Of a DNA stretch of 33,988 nucleotides, positions 1 to 7,596 are shown in pieces (position 1 is the first letter of the stretch; every line of letters begins with the position of its first letter). The stretch lies in NCBI GenBank assembly GCA_049647485.1, contig JBARXT010000186.1, forward strand, positions 1-33,988. Reading direction: 5' to 3'. Origin of the DNA: 62-47 sp049647485 (GTDB lineage: Bacteria > Pseudomonadota > Alphaproteobacteria > Rhizobiales > Xanthobacteraceae). A program made the position numbers and the translations under genes. Under the pieces are notes generated by a model. The model ran no database searches. It saw nothing but the letters and a program-made list of their open reading frames with translations, and was not told the origin of the DNA.

Positions 1-108
1 GGTAACCGGCAAGAACTGAAAATGTGCCTCGGCGTCGGTCGGCAGGCCGACGCCGGCACTGAGGGCTCGGTACTCGAAACGCGTCAGCCGGCTGTAGCCG
101 TCTGACAC
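1..108 (-). CDS. Partial protein at left edge, N-terminal 36 residues (possibly FdhD)
   Basis: Reading the minus strand from a GTG at 108-106, an open frame runs off the left edge of the window. It begins MSDGYSRLTRFEYRALSAG and continues with ordinary protein-like composition (V, G, L, P, T, D, A, E), unlike the arginine-rich shadow frames nearby. An in-frame TAA lies just upstream of the GTG, so this is the first usable start. No strong ribosome binding site is visible. The gene would diverge from fdhE. Context makes a formate dehydrogenase accessory protein such as FdhD plausible, but none of that family's core motifs fall inside the window, so the identity is only a guess. The opposite frame (34 codons to TGA at 103) is an alternative but looks less protein-like. 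Confidence 0.4.
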   Translation of the reverse strand, partial: MSDGYSRLTRFEYRALSAGVGLPTDAEAHFQFLPVT

Positions 109-246
109 GGGCTTCGAAAAACACGGGCATGAGCAACTTTATGATTGTAGTGCCGTTATCGATTTGAAGATCAAACCTGCTGGTGCAGGAATTCGGATCG
201 ACCGCACTAGCGTAATCCACGTGGCCCGTGGGGTTCGTGAGGGATA
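109..246. promoter_or_regulatory. Intergenic region upstream of fdhE, probable promoter region
   Basis: This stretch separates the putative leftward gene from fdhE and should carry the promoter of the fdhE-sel operon. It holds two small inverted repeats: CCTGC-TGGT-GCAGG at 176-189, and CCACG-TGGCC-CGTGG at 217-231, which contains the 8-base palindrome CCACGTGG. A good ribosome binding site, GAGGG, sits at about 238-243, just before the fdhE start. I could not identify convincing -35/-10 or -24/-12 boxes, so the exact promoter is not assigned. Confidence 0.35.
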
Positions 247-1164
247 ATGATGTCGCGCGTCGATACAACCCAGCCTGACCCATCCGTTATTGGCAACATT
301 CCGATCCCGCCATTTGCGCGGTTGCCTGATCCGATTCAGATTTTCGCGGATCGAAGTGCACGGTTTGCCGCCCTCGCCGAGGGACATGATCTCGCGCCTT
401 ACCTGAAATTCCTGTCGGGTCTTTGCGGCGCTCAGGCTGCGATCCAGGATGGCCTGCCGGAGCCTGTGGCGATCGACGCCGAGGTGCTGGCGCGCGCCAG
501 AGAACACAAGATGCCGCCGCTTGACCGCGTTGCCTTCAAGGCCGACAGCGCGTTCGAAACAATGTTCCAGCGGCTGCTCGATGCGGCCGTCGAACTGGAG
601 ATGCCGGCGCCGGCGCGCGCGGCGTTGCTTCGGGTGACCGAACTTGACGCCGCCGGGCGCGAGGCGATGCTTCAGAACGTGCTTGCAGAAGCCATTCCGT
701 TCGAGGCGGTGGCCGAGCACATCTTTGTGGCAGCCGCGTTGCAGGTGCATTTCGCGCGCCTGGCAGCGCGGCTCGACGACAAGACGCTGCAATCGGTGGG
801 CGACGGCGTCTGCCCGTCATGCGGCAGCGCGCCGACCTCGACCGCGATTGTCAACTGGCGTCGTGCCCCGGGCACGCGCTTCTGCGCCTGTTCGCTGTGC
901 GGCACGATGTGGAACTACGTCCGCTCCAAGTGCACCTTGTGCGGCTCCACGCGGAAGATCCTGTTTCAGGAAATCGAGGGCGTCGGCAACATCAAGGCCG
1001 AGACTTGCGACGATTGCCACGGCTATATGAAGATATTCAACCAGCAGAACGATGATCGGCTCGATCCGGTGGCTGACGATGTCGCGACGCTGGGTCTCGA
1101 TCTGCTGGTGCGTGAACTCGGTTTCCGCCGCGGTGGCATCAATCCGTTCCTGATCGGCTACTGA
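247..1164 (+). CDS. fdhE: Formate dehydrogenase accessory protein FdhE
   Basis: This 305-residue protein matches FdhE in length and layout. FdhE is a cytoplasmic factor needed to make membrane-bound formate dehydrogenases active; the family binds iron through cysteine pairs. The N-terminal two thirds are helical. The C-terminal third carries the rubredoxin-like cysteine pairs: C189/C192 (CPSCGS), C213/C215/C218 (CACSLCG), C229/C232 (CTLCG) and C254/C257 (CDDCHGY). There are two adjacent ATG codons (247 and 250); a GAGGG ribosome binding site at 238-243 serves either, so the start could be three bases later. It leads the operon, with only 9 bases to selA. Its pairing with the selenocysteine genes implies a selenocysteine-type formate dehydrogenase outside the window. 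The family assignment is firm. Confidence 0.95.
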   Translation: MMSRVDTTQPDPSVIGNIPIPPFARLPDPIQIFADRSARFAALAEGHDLAPYLKFLSGLCGAQAAIQDGLPEPVAIDAEVLARAREHKMPPLDRVAFKADSAFETMFQRLLDAAVELEMPAPARAALLRVTELDAAGREAMLQNVLAEAIPFEAVAEHIFVAAALQVHFARLAARLDDKTLQSVGDGVCPSCGSAPTSTAIVNWRRAPGTRFCACSLCGTMWNYVRSKCTLCGSTRKILFQEIEGVGNIKAETCDDCHGYMKIFNQQNDDRLDPVADDVATLGLDLLVRELGFRRGGINPFLIGY

Positions 1165-1173
1165 GGGGGCGCC

Positions 1174-2589
1174 ATGCGCGATCGGGGTCCGGTTCTCAGG
1201 CGTATTCCGTCCATCGACGAGATGCTGAAGACGGCACCCGCCGTCGCGGCGATCGACCGCTTCGGTCGGCCGTCGGTGCTGGAGGCGGTTCGCCGCTGCG
1301 CCGAGGATGCGCGGCGCGCGCGTGCGCCCGACCAGCAGGCTCCGCCGCTCGCGGAGGCGATTGTCGACTCGGCCCTCAACCGGCTCGAACTGGACGCGCA
1401 GCCGAACGTCCGGCCGGTGTTCAACCTGACAGGCACGGTGCTGCACACCAATCTCGGCCGCGCGCAGATCGCGGAGGCGGCCGTCGAGGCGGCAACGGTG
1501 GCGATGCGCGAGGCGCTTGCGCTTGAATTCGATCTCGCAACCGGCAAGCGCGGCGAGCGCGACGATCTTGTCCGCGACCTGTTGTGCGAACTGACCGGCG
1601 CCGAGGATGCAACCGTCGTCAACAACAATGCCGGCGCGGTGCTGCTGGCCCTGAACACGCTGGGGCGCGGCAAGGAAGCGGTGATCTCGCGCGGCGAACT
1701 GATCGAGATCGGCGGCGCGTTCCGGATGCCTGACATCATGGCGCGCGCCGGCACCAAGCTGGTCGAAGTCGGCACCACCAACCGCACCCATGAGAAAGAC
1801 TATGAGGCCGCGCTCGGTCCCAAGACCGGCCTCGTCCTCAAGGTGCACACATCGAACTATCGCGTCGAAGGCTTCACCAAGAGCGTGTCCGGCAAGGTGC
1901 TGGCCGACATCACCCGTGCGCACAACGTACCGCTGCTGAACGACCTCGGCTCCGGCACGCTGGTCGATCTCGCGCGTTACGGCCTGTCGCATGAGCAGAC
2001 CGTGCGCGAGGCGGTGGCCGAGGGCGCCGATCTTGTCACCTTCTCCGGCGACAAGCTGCTCGGCGGGCCGCAGGCGGGATTCATCGTCGGCCGCCGCGAC
2101 CTGATCGCGCGGCTCAACAAGAATCCGATGAAGCGCGCGCTGCGCGTCGACAAGGTGCGGCTTGCTGCCATCGAGGCGACGTTGCAACTCTATCGCGATC
2201 CGGATCGGCTTGCCGAACGCCTGCCGACCATCCGGCTGATGGCACGTGCGCAATCCGACATTGCGCGTCAGGCCGCACAAGTGTTGCCGGCGCTGTCCGC
2301 GGCTGTCGGGTCGCGTTACGTCGCGAGCGTCGTCGATTGCGCCAGCCAGATCGGTTCGGGCTCGCTGCCGCAGGAAACCCTGCCGAGCGCCGGCATAGCC
2401 ATTCGCGCCGCCTCGTCGCGCGCGAGCGGCCGTGCCTTGATCGCACTGGCGACGGCATTTCGCGGCCTCGCCAAGCCGGTGATCGGCCGCATCGAGGAAC
2501 AGGCGTTGGTGCTCGATCTGCGCTGCCTGGAAGACGACGCCGGCTTCGTTCGCAATCTTGCGGGCCTCCAACTGGCGGAGCGCGCATGA
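1174..2589 (+). CDS. selA: L-seryl-tRNA(Sec) selenium transferase SelA
   Basis: SelA is the pyridoxal-phosphate enzyme that converts seryl-tRNA(Sec) to selenocysteinyl-tRNA(Sec) using selenophosphate. The product has 471 residues, close to the 463 of the E. coli enzyme. The PLP lysine is K294 in the motif TFSGDKLLGGPQAG. Other family hallmarks are NLTGTVLHTNLGRA near residue 85, NNNAGAVLLALN near 150 and LNDLGSGTLVDL near 250. The ATG at 1174 is preceded by GAGGGGG at about 1163-1169, overlapping the fdhE stop codon, so fdhE and selA are probably translated from one message. The stop codon TGA (2587-2589) overlaps the start of the next gene by four bases. Confidence 0.97.
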   Translation: MRDRGPVLRRIPSIDEMLKTAPAVAAIDRFGRPSVLEAVRRCAEDARRARAPDQQAPPLAEAIVDSALNRLELDAQPNVRPVFNLTGTVLHTNLGRAQIAEAAVEAATVAMREALALEFDLATGKRGERDDLVRDLLCELTGAEDATVVNNNAGAVLLALNTLGRGKEAVISRGELIEIGGAFRMPDIMARAGTKLVEVGTTNRTHEKDYEAALGPKTGLVLKVHTSNYRVEGFTKSVSGKVLADITRAHNVPLLNDLGSGTLVDLARYGLSHEQTVREAVAEGADLVTFSGDKLLGGPQAGFIVGRRDLIARLNKNPMKRALRVDKVRLAAIEATLQLYRDPDRLAERLPTIRLMARAQSDIARQAAQVLPALSAAVGSRYVASVVDCASQIGSGSLPQETLPSAGIAIRAASSRASGRALIALATAFRGLAKPVIGRIEEQALVLDLRCLEDDAGFVRNLAGLQLAERA

Positions 2590-3389
2590 TGGGATGGCTC
2601 GACACATCGCTCAAAGCCTTCCGCGGCAAGCCGGCCGAGAAGACCACGGCCGAACTGATGTCGGACGCGCTCGACGCTGCTGCCGGTAACGACTACGAGA
2701 CGGCGCTGGCGATCTGGGGACCGTTGGCGCAGCAGGGCGTGGCGCGCGCGCAGAACAACATCGGCGTCTGCTTCAGCGAAGGCATGGGCGTCGCGCGCGA
2801 CACCGCGCTGGCGTTCAAGTGGCTGACGCTTTCGGCCGAAAGCGGCGACATCATCGGCAAGCGAAATCTCGCGGACCTGTATTTCAAGGGCGAGGGCGTC
2901 GAGTCCAACGCGGTGAAGGCGGCCGAGCTTTATCGCGCGGCGGCGGAAGCGGGCGACGGCCCGGCGCAGGACATGCTGTCGTGGATGCTCTACGAGCAGC
3001 AGATGATTCCCGGCGATCTCGCCGAGGCCAAGAGCTGGGCCGAAGCCGCGGCAGCGCAGGGCGTGGTGCCGTCGATGACGCGGCTCGGCATGATCTATCA
3101 TAACGCCATCGGCGTCGAACGCGACGCGGCGGAGGCCGCGCGCTGGTGGGATATGGCGGCGGCACGCGGCGACGTCGATGCGCAGGCGATGCTTGGCGCT
3201 GCCTATCAACTCGGCGCCGGCGTGCCGCGCGACGCGGTGGCGGCGCTGATGTGGCTCTTGCGCGCGCAGGCCGGCGGCAGTGCGCTGGCGGAATCGTTCC
3301 TGCAACCGACCTATGCCGTGATGTCGGAGGATGAAATCGAACGCGCGCGGACGCTGGCGAAACGGCCGCTCGGAGAACCTGCATCATGA
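2586..3389 (+). CDS. Sel1-repeat (TPR-like) protein inside the selenocysteine operon
   Basis: This 267-residue protein is built almost entirely from about six Sel1-like helical repeats of 36 residues, for example AQNNIGVCFSEGMGVARD and TRLGMIYHNAIGVERDAAEA, with the typical LG..Y..G.GV..D pattern. Such repeats form protein-binding superhelices. The family name Sel1 has nothing to do with selenium. There is no signal peptide or membrane segment, so it is probably cytoplasmic. Start ATG 2586 overlaps the selA stop (ATGA), with GGAG at 2577-2580 inside selA; its stop overlaps the selB start in the same way (ATGA at 3386). This tight coupling suggests a role linked to SelA, SelB or formate dehydrogenase assembly, but the sequence shows no function directly. 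Confidence 0.9.
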   Translation: MMGWLDTSLKAFRGKPAEKTTAELMSDALDAAAGNDYETALAIWGPLAQQGVARAQNNIGVCFSEGMGVARDTALAFKWLTLSAESGDIIGKRNLADLYFKGEGVESNAVKAAELYRAAAEAGDGPAQDMLSWMLYEQQMIPGDLAEAKSWAEAAAAQGVVPSMTRLGMIYHNAIGVERDAAEAARWWDMAAARGDVDAQAMLGAAYQLGAGVPRDAVAALMWLLRAQAGGSALAESFLQPTYAVMSEDEIERARTLAKRPLGEPAS

Positions 3390-5512
3390 TTGTCGGCACC
3401 GCCGGACATATCGATCATGGCAAGACGTCGCTGGTGCGCGCGCTCACCGGCGTCGATACCGACCGCTTGAAAGAAGAGAAGGCGCGCGGCATCTCGGTCG
3501 ATCTCGGCTTCGCCTATCTGCCGACGCCGGACGGCGGCGTGCTCGGCTTCGTCGACGTGCCGGGCCACGAGCGTTTCGTTCACAACATGCTGGCCGGCGC
3601 ATCCGGCATCGATTTCGTGCTGCTGGTGATCGCCGCCGATGACGGCATCATGCCGCAAACCGTCGAGCATCTGGCGATCGTCAACCTGCTCGGCATCGCG
3701 CGCGGCGCGGTCGCCATCACCAAGGCCGACATCGTCACTGAGGATCGCCTTGCCGAAGTGCGGATCGAGATCGCCAACGCGCTGGCGCTCACGCCCCTCA
3801 GCGAAGCCGAGATGTTCGCCGTCTCCAGCCAGACCGGGCAGGGGGTCGACGACCTCCGTGCCCACCTGTTCGACATCACGCGCGAACTGCGGGGCCGATC
3901 CGACAAGGGACGTTTTCGTCTTGCTGTCGATCGCTCCTTCACCTTGCCCGGCACCGGCACGGTGGTGACCGGCACAGTGCTCTCGGGCAGCGTCACGGTG
4001 GGCGATCACGTGATCGTCAGCCCTTCGGGGCTGCATGCGCGGGTACGCGCGATCCATGCCCAGAACCACGCGTCGGAAACCGGACGCGCCGGCGACCGTT
4101 GCGCGCTCAATCTCGCCGGCGACGGCGTGACCAAGGATGCGATCGCGCGCGGCCATGTCGTACTCGATCCCGAATTGCATGCGCCGGCAAGCCGTGTCGA
4201 TGCGCGGGTCGAGGTGCTGGCGGGAGAGAGCAAGCCGATTACGCAATGGATGCCGGTGCGGCTGCATCATGCCGCCGCCGAGGTCGGCGCACGCATCGTG
4301 CTGCTCAGCGACGATCCGGTTCCACCCGGCGACCGCGCCTTCGTGCAACTGGTGCTCGACCAACCGATTGCCGCCGCGGTCGGCGATCGCTTCGTACTAC
4401 GCGACACCACGGCACAGCGAACCATCGGCGGCGGCCTGTTCCTTGATCTGCGCGCTGCCGCGCGCAAGCGCCGCGCGCCGGAACGCATCGCCCAACTCGA
4501 GGCCAGCGCCATCAGCGATCCGGAAGGCGCGCTCACCGCACTTTTGAATTGCGCCGCCGGCTATACCGATTTCTCCACCTTCATTCGCGACCGTGCGATC
4601 TCGGAGACCGAACGCGAGGCGCTGGTGCAGCGCATGAGCCTGCTCCGGCTGGTGACACCGAAGGCCGAGTTCGTCATCGCGCCCGCAGTGTGGCTGAGGA
4701 TGAAGAACGACATTCTGGCAAGCTTGGCGAAATTCCATGCCGAGAATCCGAACCTGTCGGGCATCGGCCTGGAACGGCTGCGGCTGCAACTCGAGCCACG
4801 CCTGCCGGCGCCGGCGTTCGCCGCGCTGTTGCAGGGTCTCGCGCGCAGCAAGGACATTGCGCTCGACGGCGCATGGATCCGGTTGCCGAGCCACGAGGTG
4901 CGGCTGACGCCGGGCGATGAGGCGCTCTGGAGCAAGGTGCGGATTTTCATCGGCGGCGAGGGGCGTTTCCGTCCGCCGCGCGTGCGCGACATCGCCGGCT
5001 ACACCGGGGTCGCCGAACCGGAAGTGCGACGGCTGTTCAAGCTGGTCGGGCGCATGGGGCGCGTCGACGAGGTGGCACACGATCACTTCTTCCTGCGCGC
5101 GACGGTGGCGGAAATGGTCGGCGTCATGGCGACGCTGTCGGAGCAGGCCGCCGATCAACAGTTCACCGCTGCGCAATTCCGCGACAAGTTCGACAACGGC
5201 CGCAAGGTTGCGATCCAGATACTTGAATTTTTTGACCGGCACGGCGTGACGATCCGCAGAGGCGATCTGCGCCGCGTCAACAAGCATCGGCTTGACCTTT
5301 TTCGCAGGTCAGTCGATGACATGACGTCGAATGAGACGGGGCCGAAGAACTTGGAGACGAGTACGGCGCCGAAGATTGAAACGATTGGAAGAGCATCGTT
5401 CCCGGTGGGGCGTCCGGACTTCAAATCCGGGAAGGGCCGCGAGTCGGTTCTTGGTGGGTTCGACTCCCATTCTCTTCCGCCAACTTTCGACAAGCACAGG
5501 AGCGCGCGATGA
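3386..5512 (+). CDS. selB: Selenocysteine-specific elongation factor SelB, frame continuing through selC
   Basis: SelB is the GTPase that brings selenocysteinyl-tRNA to UGA codons marked by a SECIS hairpin. The N-terminal G domain is clear: G1 GHIDHGKT (residues 7-14), G3 DVPGHE from D57, and G4 TKAD (112-115). Two beta-barrel domains follow, then winged-helix domains that bind the SECIS RNA (roughly 370-636). The recognisable protein ends near residue 636 (HRLDLFRRSVDD). The frame then continues for about 70 residues: a Thr/Asn/Lys-rich linker, then residues 668-699 encoded by the tRNA-Sec gene, then nine more residues to TGA 5510-5512. E. coli SelB has 614 residues; this frame has 708. GGAG at 3372-3375 serves ATG 3386, which overlaps the upstream stop. 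The protein identity is firm; the true C-terminus in the cell is uncertain. Confidence 0.95.
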   Translation: MIVGTAGHIDHGKTSLVRALTGVDTDRLKEEKARGISVDLGFAYLPTPDGGVLGFVDVPGHERFVHNMLAGASGIDFVLLVIAADDGIMPQTVEHLAIVNLLGIARGAVAITKADIVTEDRLAEVRIEIANALALTPLSEAEMFAVSSQTGQGVDDLRAHLFDITRELRGRSDKGRFRLAVDRSFTLPGTGTVVTGTVLSGSVTVGDHVIVSPSGLHARVRAIHAQNHASETGRAGDRCALNLAGDGVTKDAIARGHVVLDPELHAPASRVDARVEVLAGESKPITQWMPVRLHHAAAEVGARIVLLSDDPVPPGDRAFVQLVLDQPIAAAVGDRFVLRDTTAQRTIGGGLFLDLRAAARKRRAPERIAQLEASAISDPEGALTALLNCAAGYTDFSTFIRDRAISETEREALVQRMSLLRLVTPKAEFVIAPAVWLRMKNDILASLAKFHAENPNLSGIGLERLRLQLEPRLPAPAFAALLQGLARSKDIALDGAWIRLPSHEVRLTPGDEALWSKVRIFIGGEGRFRPPRVRDIAGYTGVAEPEVRRLFKLVGRMGRVDEVAHDHFFLRATVAEMVGVMATLSEQAADQQFTAAQFRDKFDNGRKVAIQILEFFDRHGVTIRRGDLRRVNKHRLDLFRRSVDDMTSNETGPKNLETSTAPKIETIGRASFPVGRPDFKSGKGRESVLGGFDSHSLPPTFDKHRSAR
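5387..5482 (+). tRNA. selC: tRNA-Sec (anticodon TCA), selC
   Basis: A 96-base gene with encoded CCA that aligns along its whole length with bacterial selenocysteine tRNA. It has the acceptor GGAAGAG paired with CTCTTCC, anticodon stem CCGGA/TCCGG around loop CTTCAAA with TCA at 5421-5423, discriminator G and 3' CCA. The extra arm is long: AAGGGCCG pairs with CGGTTCTT around a CGAGT loop (8 pairs, two of them G-T). The T arm is GTGGG/CCCAT with loop TTCGACT. The eighth acceptor position, a pair in E. coli selC, is C5394 opposite T5471, a mismatch. The gene lies wholly within, and in frame with, the selB reading frame and just upstream of the next gene's ribosome binding site (AGGAG, 5498-5502). 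Confidence 0.96.
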
Positions 5513-5988
5513 CGGCTCAGCCCTTGACGGCATTACTCGACGATCTCGACAGGATCGCACACGACGCCTCCATCAACGAAGAGAATTATCGCAAGGAAAC
5601 GGCCGTGCGCTTCCGCGAACTGGAGCAGGACCGCGCCTTCGGCTTCCGGCGGCTCAACCTGATGCGCAGCGTCACCGCCGCGCTCGACGGCTGCGAGACC
5701 GAGGATGACGCGATCCTGCGTGGCTCCGCTGCCTTCCTGCATGAACTCGGATGGAGCGGCACCAGCGAGACGCAACAGGAAACGCTGACGAACTTCACGC
5801 CGGTGATCGCCGCCTGCTGGCAGGCTGCGCAGCCGGACACGCCGGAGGCGGAAGCGCCAGCGGATTCAGCGACGATCATCGAGAAGCTGCGCGCGTTCGA
5901 GGCGTGGTTCGCCGAGCATCGCAACGGCCCGTTCCTCAGCATCATGGAACGGGAGATCGTGGAGTTGCCGCTTGTCGAAACCTGTTAA
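5509..5988 (+). CDS. Unrecognised small protein downstream of selC (159 aa)
   Basis: I do not recognise this family. The 159-residue product is acidic, soluble and probably mostly helical, with no signal peptide, membrane segment, metal-binding cysteine cluster or nucleotide motif. Features include ENYRKETAVRFRELEQDRAF near residues 26-45 (charged, helix-like), a central block around FLHELGWSGT, and an acidic proline/alanine-rich stretch near 115-125 (TPEAEAPADS). The ATG at 5509 has an excellent AGGAG at 5498-5502, lies 26 bases after the tRNA-Sec CCA, and overlaps the stop of the selB frame (ATGA). Its 3' end overlaps the next gene by 17 bases. This coupling makes it a candidate accessory factor for selenoprotein or formate dehydrogenase production, an inference from position alone. 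Confidence 0.82.
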   Translation: MTAQPLTALLDDLDRIAHDASINEENYRKETAVRFRELEQDRAFGFRRLNLMRSVTAALDGCETEDDAILRGSAAFLHELGWSGTSETQQETLTNFTPVIAACWQAAQPDTPEAEAPADSATIIEKLRAFEAWFAEHRNGPFLSIMEREIVELPLVETC

Positions 5989-6376
5989 GCGCAAAAAGTT
6001 CGACGACTTCCTGTTCGACGACTGGGTGGCGCGTGAGTTTCAGCGCACCGGTGGCTTCACCGCGCTGATCATTCTGATTTCGACCGCCAATCTCGGCGTG
6101 TTGCCACTGCGCTCGACGTTCACGCATGTGATCGGCGACGAACTGGACTGGCATCACTTCACGCTGCTGATGCGCGGCGCCAAGGTGCCGTGGGACGGCG
6201 TGCTGCTGATGCCGATCACCGATGATGATGGTGGGCCGGTGGAGGACGCCAGGGCTGCCGATGCGTTGCGCGAGTTGGAAGACCGCGTCAACGCCGACCG
6301 CATGGTGGTCAACGAAGGTCACTTCTTCGACACCTGGGGCCGCCGCATGAAAGTTGAGCCGGCGCAGGCGAATTGA
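5972..6376 (+). CDS. Unrecognised small protein, TTG start (134 aa)
   Basis: I do not recognise this family. The protein has 134 residues: a basic start (SKPVKRKKFDDFLFDD), one hydrophobic stretch around residues 28-45 (FTALIILISTANLGVLPL) that could be a buried strand or a single weak membrane segment, then a charged C-terminal half with LDWHHFTLLMRGAKVPWDG and NEGHFFDTWGRRMK. The start is TTG at 5972, supported by GGAG at 5961-5964 and by the lack of an ATG near the beginning. It overlaps the end of the preceding gene by 17 bases, so the two are probably translationally coupled. It is the last plus-strand gene of the selenocysteine operon and is followed by a palindromic repeat. Confidence 0.8.
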   Translation: MSKPVKRKKFDDFLFDDWVAREFQRTGGFTALIILISTANLGVLPLRSTFTHVIGDELDWHHFTLLMRGAKVPWDGVLLMPITDDDGGPVEDARAADALRELEDRVNADRMVVNEGHFFDTWGRRMKVEPAQAN

Positions 6377-6394
6377 GGTGACGTATGGACTATC

Positions 6395-6468
6395 GTCGTA
6401 ATGGCCGGGCATAGCCGTTCGAAGAACGGCGTCGCTTCGCTCGCCTATGGTCCCGGCCATCCACGTCT
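6395..6468. repeat. Dispersed palindromic repeat, type A, copy 1
   Basis: A GC-rich imperfect palindrome lies between the convergent ends of the sel operon and selD. Its arms are ATGGCCGGGCATAGCCGTTC and, opposite, GGTCCCGGCCATCCACGTCT. The same unit occurs in inverted orientation at 15731-15799, with about 90% identity by eye. It may end transcription from both sides, but it lacks the T-run of an intrinsic terminator. Confidence 0.75.
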
Positions 6469-6546
6469 CTGAACCCGAAGTGCTGTTGAGCGGAGGTTGC
6501 TCAGCATAAAGCGGGGCATACCGGGCCGGGCTCAATGCATCATGTT

Positions 6547-7596
6547 CTAACTCTCGATCCGCACTTGCGCGGGGCCCTTTTCGGCGCGGCCGATGATCTT
6601 CGCGGACATGAAACCGGCATCCACCACCTTCCTCAAAATCGCGTCGGCATGGTCCGGTGCGCAGGCGACCAGCAGGCCGCCCGAGGTTTGCGGGTCGGCC
6701 AACAGATCGCGCTGCCATTCCGGCATGTCGGGCGGCAGCACGATGGACGCGCCATAGCTCGCCCAGTTGCGTTTCGAGGCGCCGGTGATGAAGCCGCCCT
6801 TGGCCAGTTCATTGGCGCGGGAGAACAGCGGCACCTTCTTGGCGTCGATCACCAGCGACAGTTTCGATTCGCGCGCCACCTCATAGGCATGGCCGAGCAG
6901 GCCGAAACCGGTAACGTCGGTGATGGCGTGAACGTTCGCATCGGCGGAGAGGTCGCCGCCGACGCGATTGAGTTGCGTGGTGGAGGCAACCATTTCGGCG
7001 TAGCCGTCACCGTCAAGCTGGCCTTTCTTGATCGCGGCGGAATAGACCCCGACGCCGAGGCCCTTGGTCAGGATCAGCGCGTCGCCCGGCCTGGCGTCGG
7101 CGTTGCGGCGGACCTGCTCGGGCCGGCAGATGCCGATCACCGCGAGGCCGTAGATCGGCTCCGGCGCGTCGATGGAATGACCGCCGCCGATCGGGAAGCC
7201 GGCATCCGCGCACACCGACGCGCCGCCCCGCAAAATCTCGCGCACCACCTCGACGGAAATCTTGTCGAGCGGCATGCCGAGGATCGCCAAGGCCAGGATC
7301 GGCTTGGCGCCCATGGCGTAGATGTCCGAGATGGCGTTGGTGGCAGCGATGCGGCCGAAGTCGAACGGATCGTCGACCACCGGCATAAAGAAGTCGGTTG
7401 TGGCGACGATGCAGATGTTGTCGTCCACTTGCCAGACGGCGGCGTCGTCACCGGTGTCGGCGCCGACCAGCAATTGCCGGAACGGCGCGGCGGCGGGCTG
7501 GCCGGCCAGCAGTTCCTGCAACACCGATGGCGCGAGCTTGCATCCGCAGCCGCCGCCGTGGGCAAGGCTGGTGAGGCGGACGATGGGCGCGTTCAT
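6547..7596 (-). CDS. selD: Selenide, water dikinase SelD (selenophosphate synthetase)
   Basis: SelD makes selenophosphate, the selenium donor for SelA, from selenide and ATP. The product is 349 residues, as in E. coli. The catalytic Cys/Lys region is HGGGCGCKLAP near residues 14-24, with ordinary TGC codons, so this SelD is a cysteine form and not a selenoprotein. Other family motifs are TTDFFMPVVDDPFDFGRIAA, NAISDIYAMGAKP, GGHSIDAPEPIYG, ITDVTGFGLLGHA and DPQTSGGLL. I chose ATG 7596 because GGGAG lies just upstream and the family starts close to this point; a frame extension of seven codons (to 7617) is less likely. It faces the rest of the sel genes and ends 170 bases from them, so it has its own transcript and may be expressed separately. 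Confidence 0.96.
   Translation of the reverse strand: MNAPIVRLTSLAHGGGCGCKLAPSVLQELLAGQPAAAPFRQLLVGADTGDDAAVWQVDDNICIVATTDFFMPVVDDPFDFGRIAATNAISDIYAMGAKPILALAILGMPLDKISVEVVREILRGGASVCADAGFPIGGGHSIDAPEPIYGLAVIGICRPEQVRRNADARPGDALILTKGLGVGVYSAAIKKGQLDGDGYAEMVASTTQLNRVGGDLSADANVHAITDVTGFGLLGHAYEVARESKLSLVIDAKKVPLFSRANELAKGGFITGASKRNWASYGASIVLPPDMPEWQRDLLADPQTSGGLLVACAPDHADAILRKVVDAGFMSAKIIGRAEKGPAQVRIES

Noticed and set aside
817..2607. 596-codon minus-strand open frame opposite fdhE and selA
   Set aside because: It lies antisense to two clear genes, is rich in arginine, histidine and glutamine, and has no motif. High GC content produces such frames.
1174..3389. Idea that the Sel1 repeat name links the protein to selenium
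   Set aside because: The name comes from a eukaryotic gene unrelated to selenium; only gene position supports a link.
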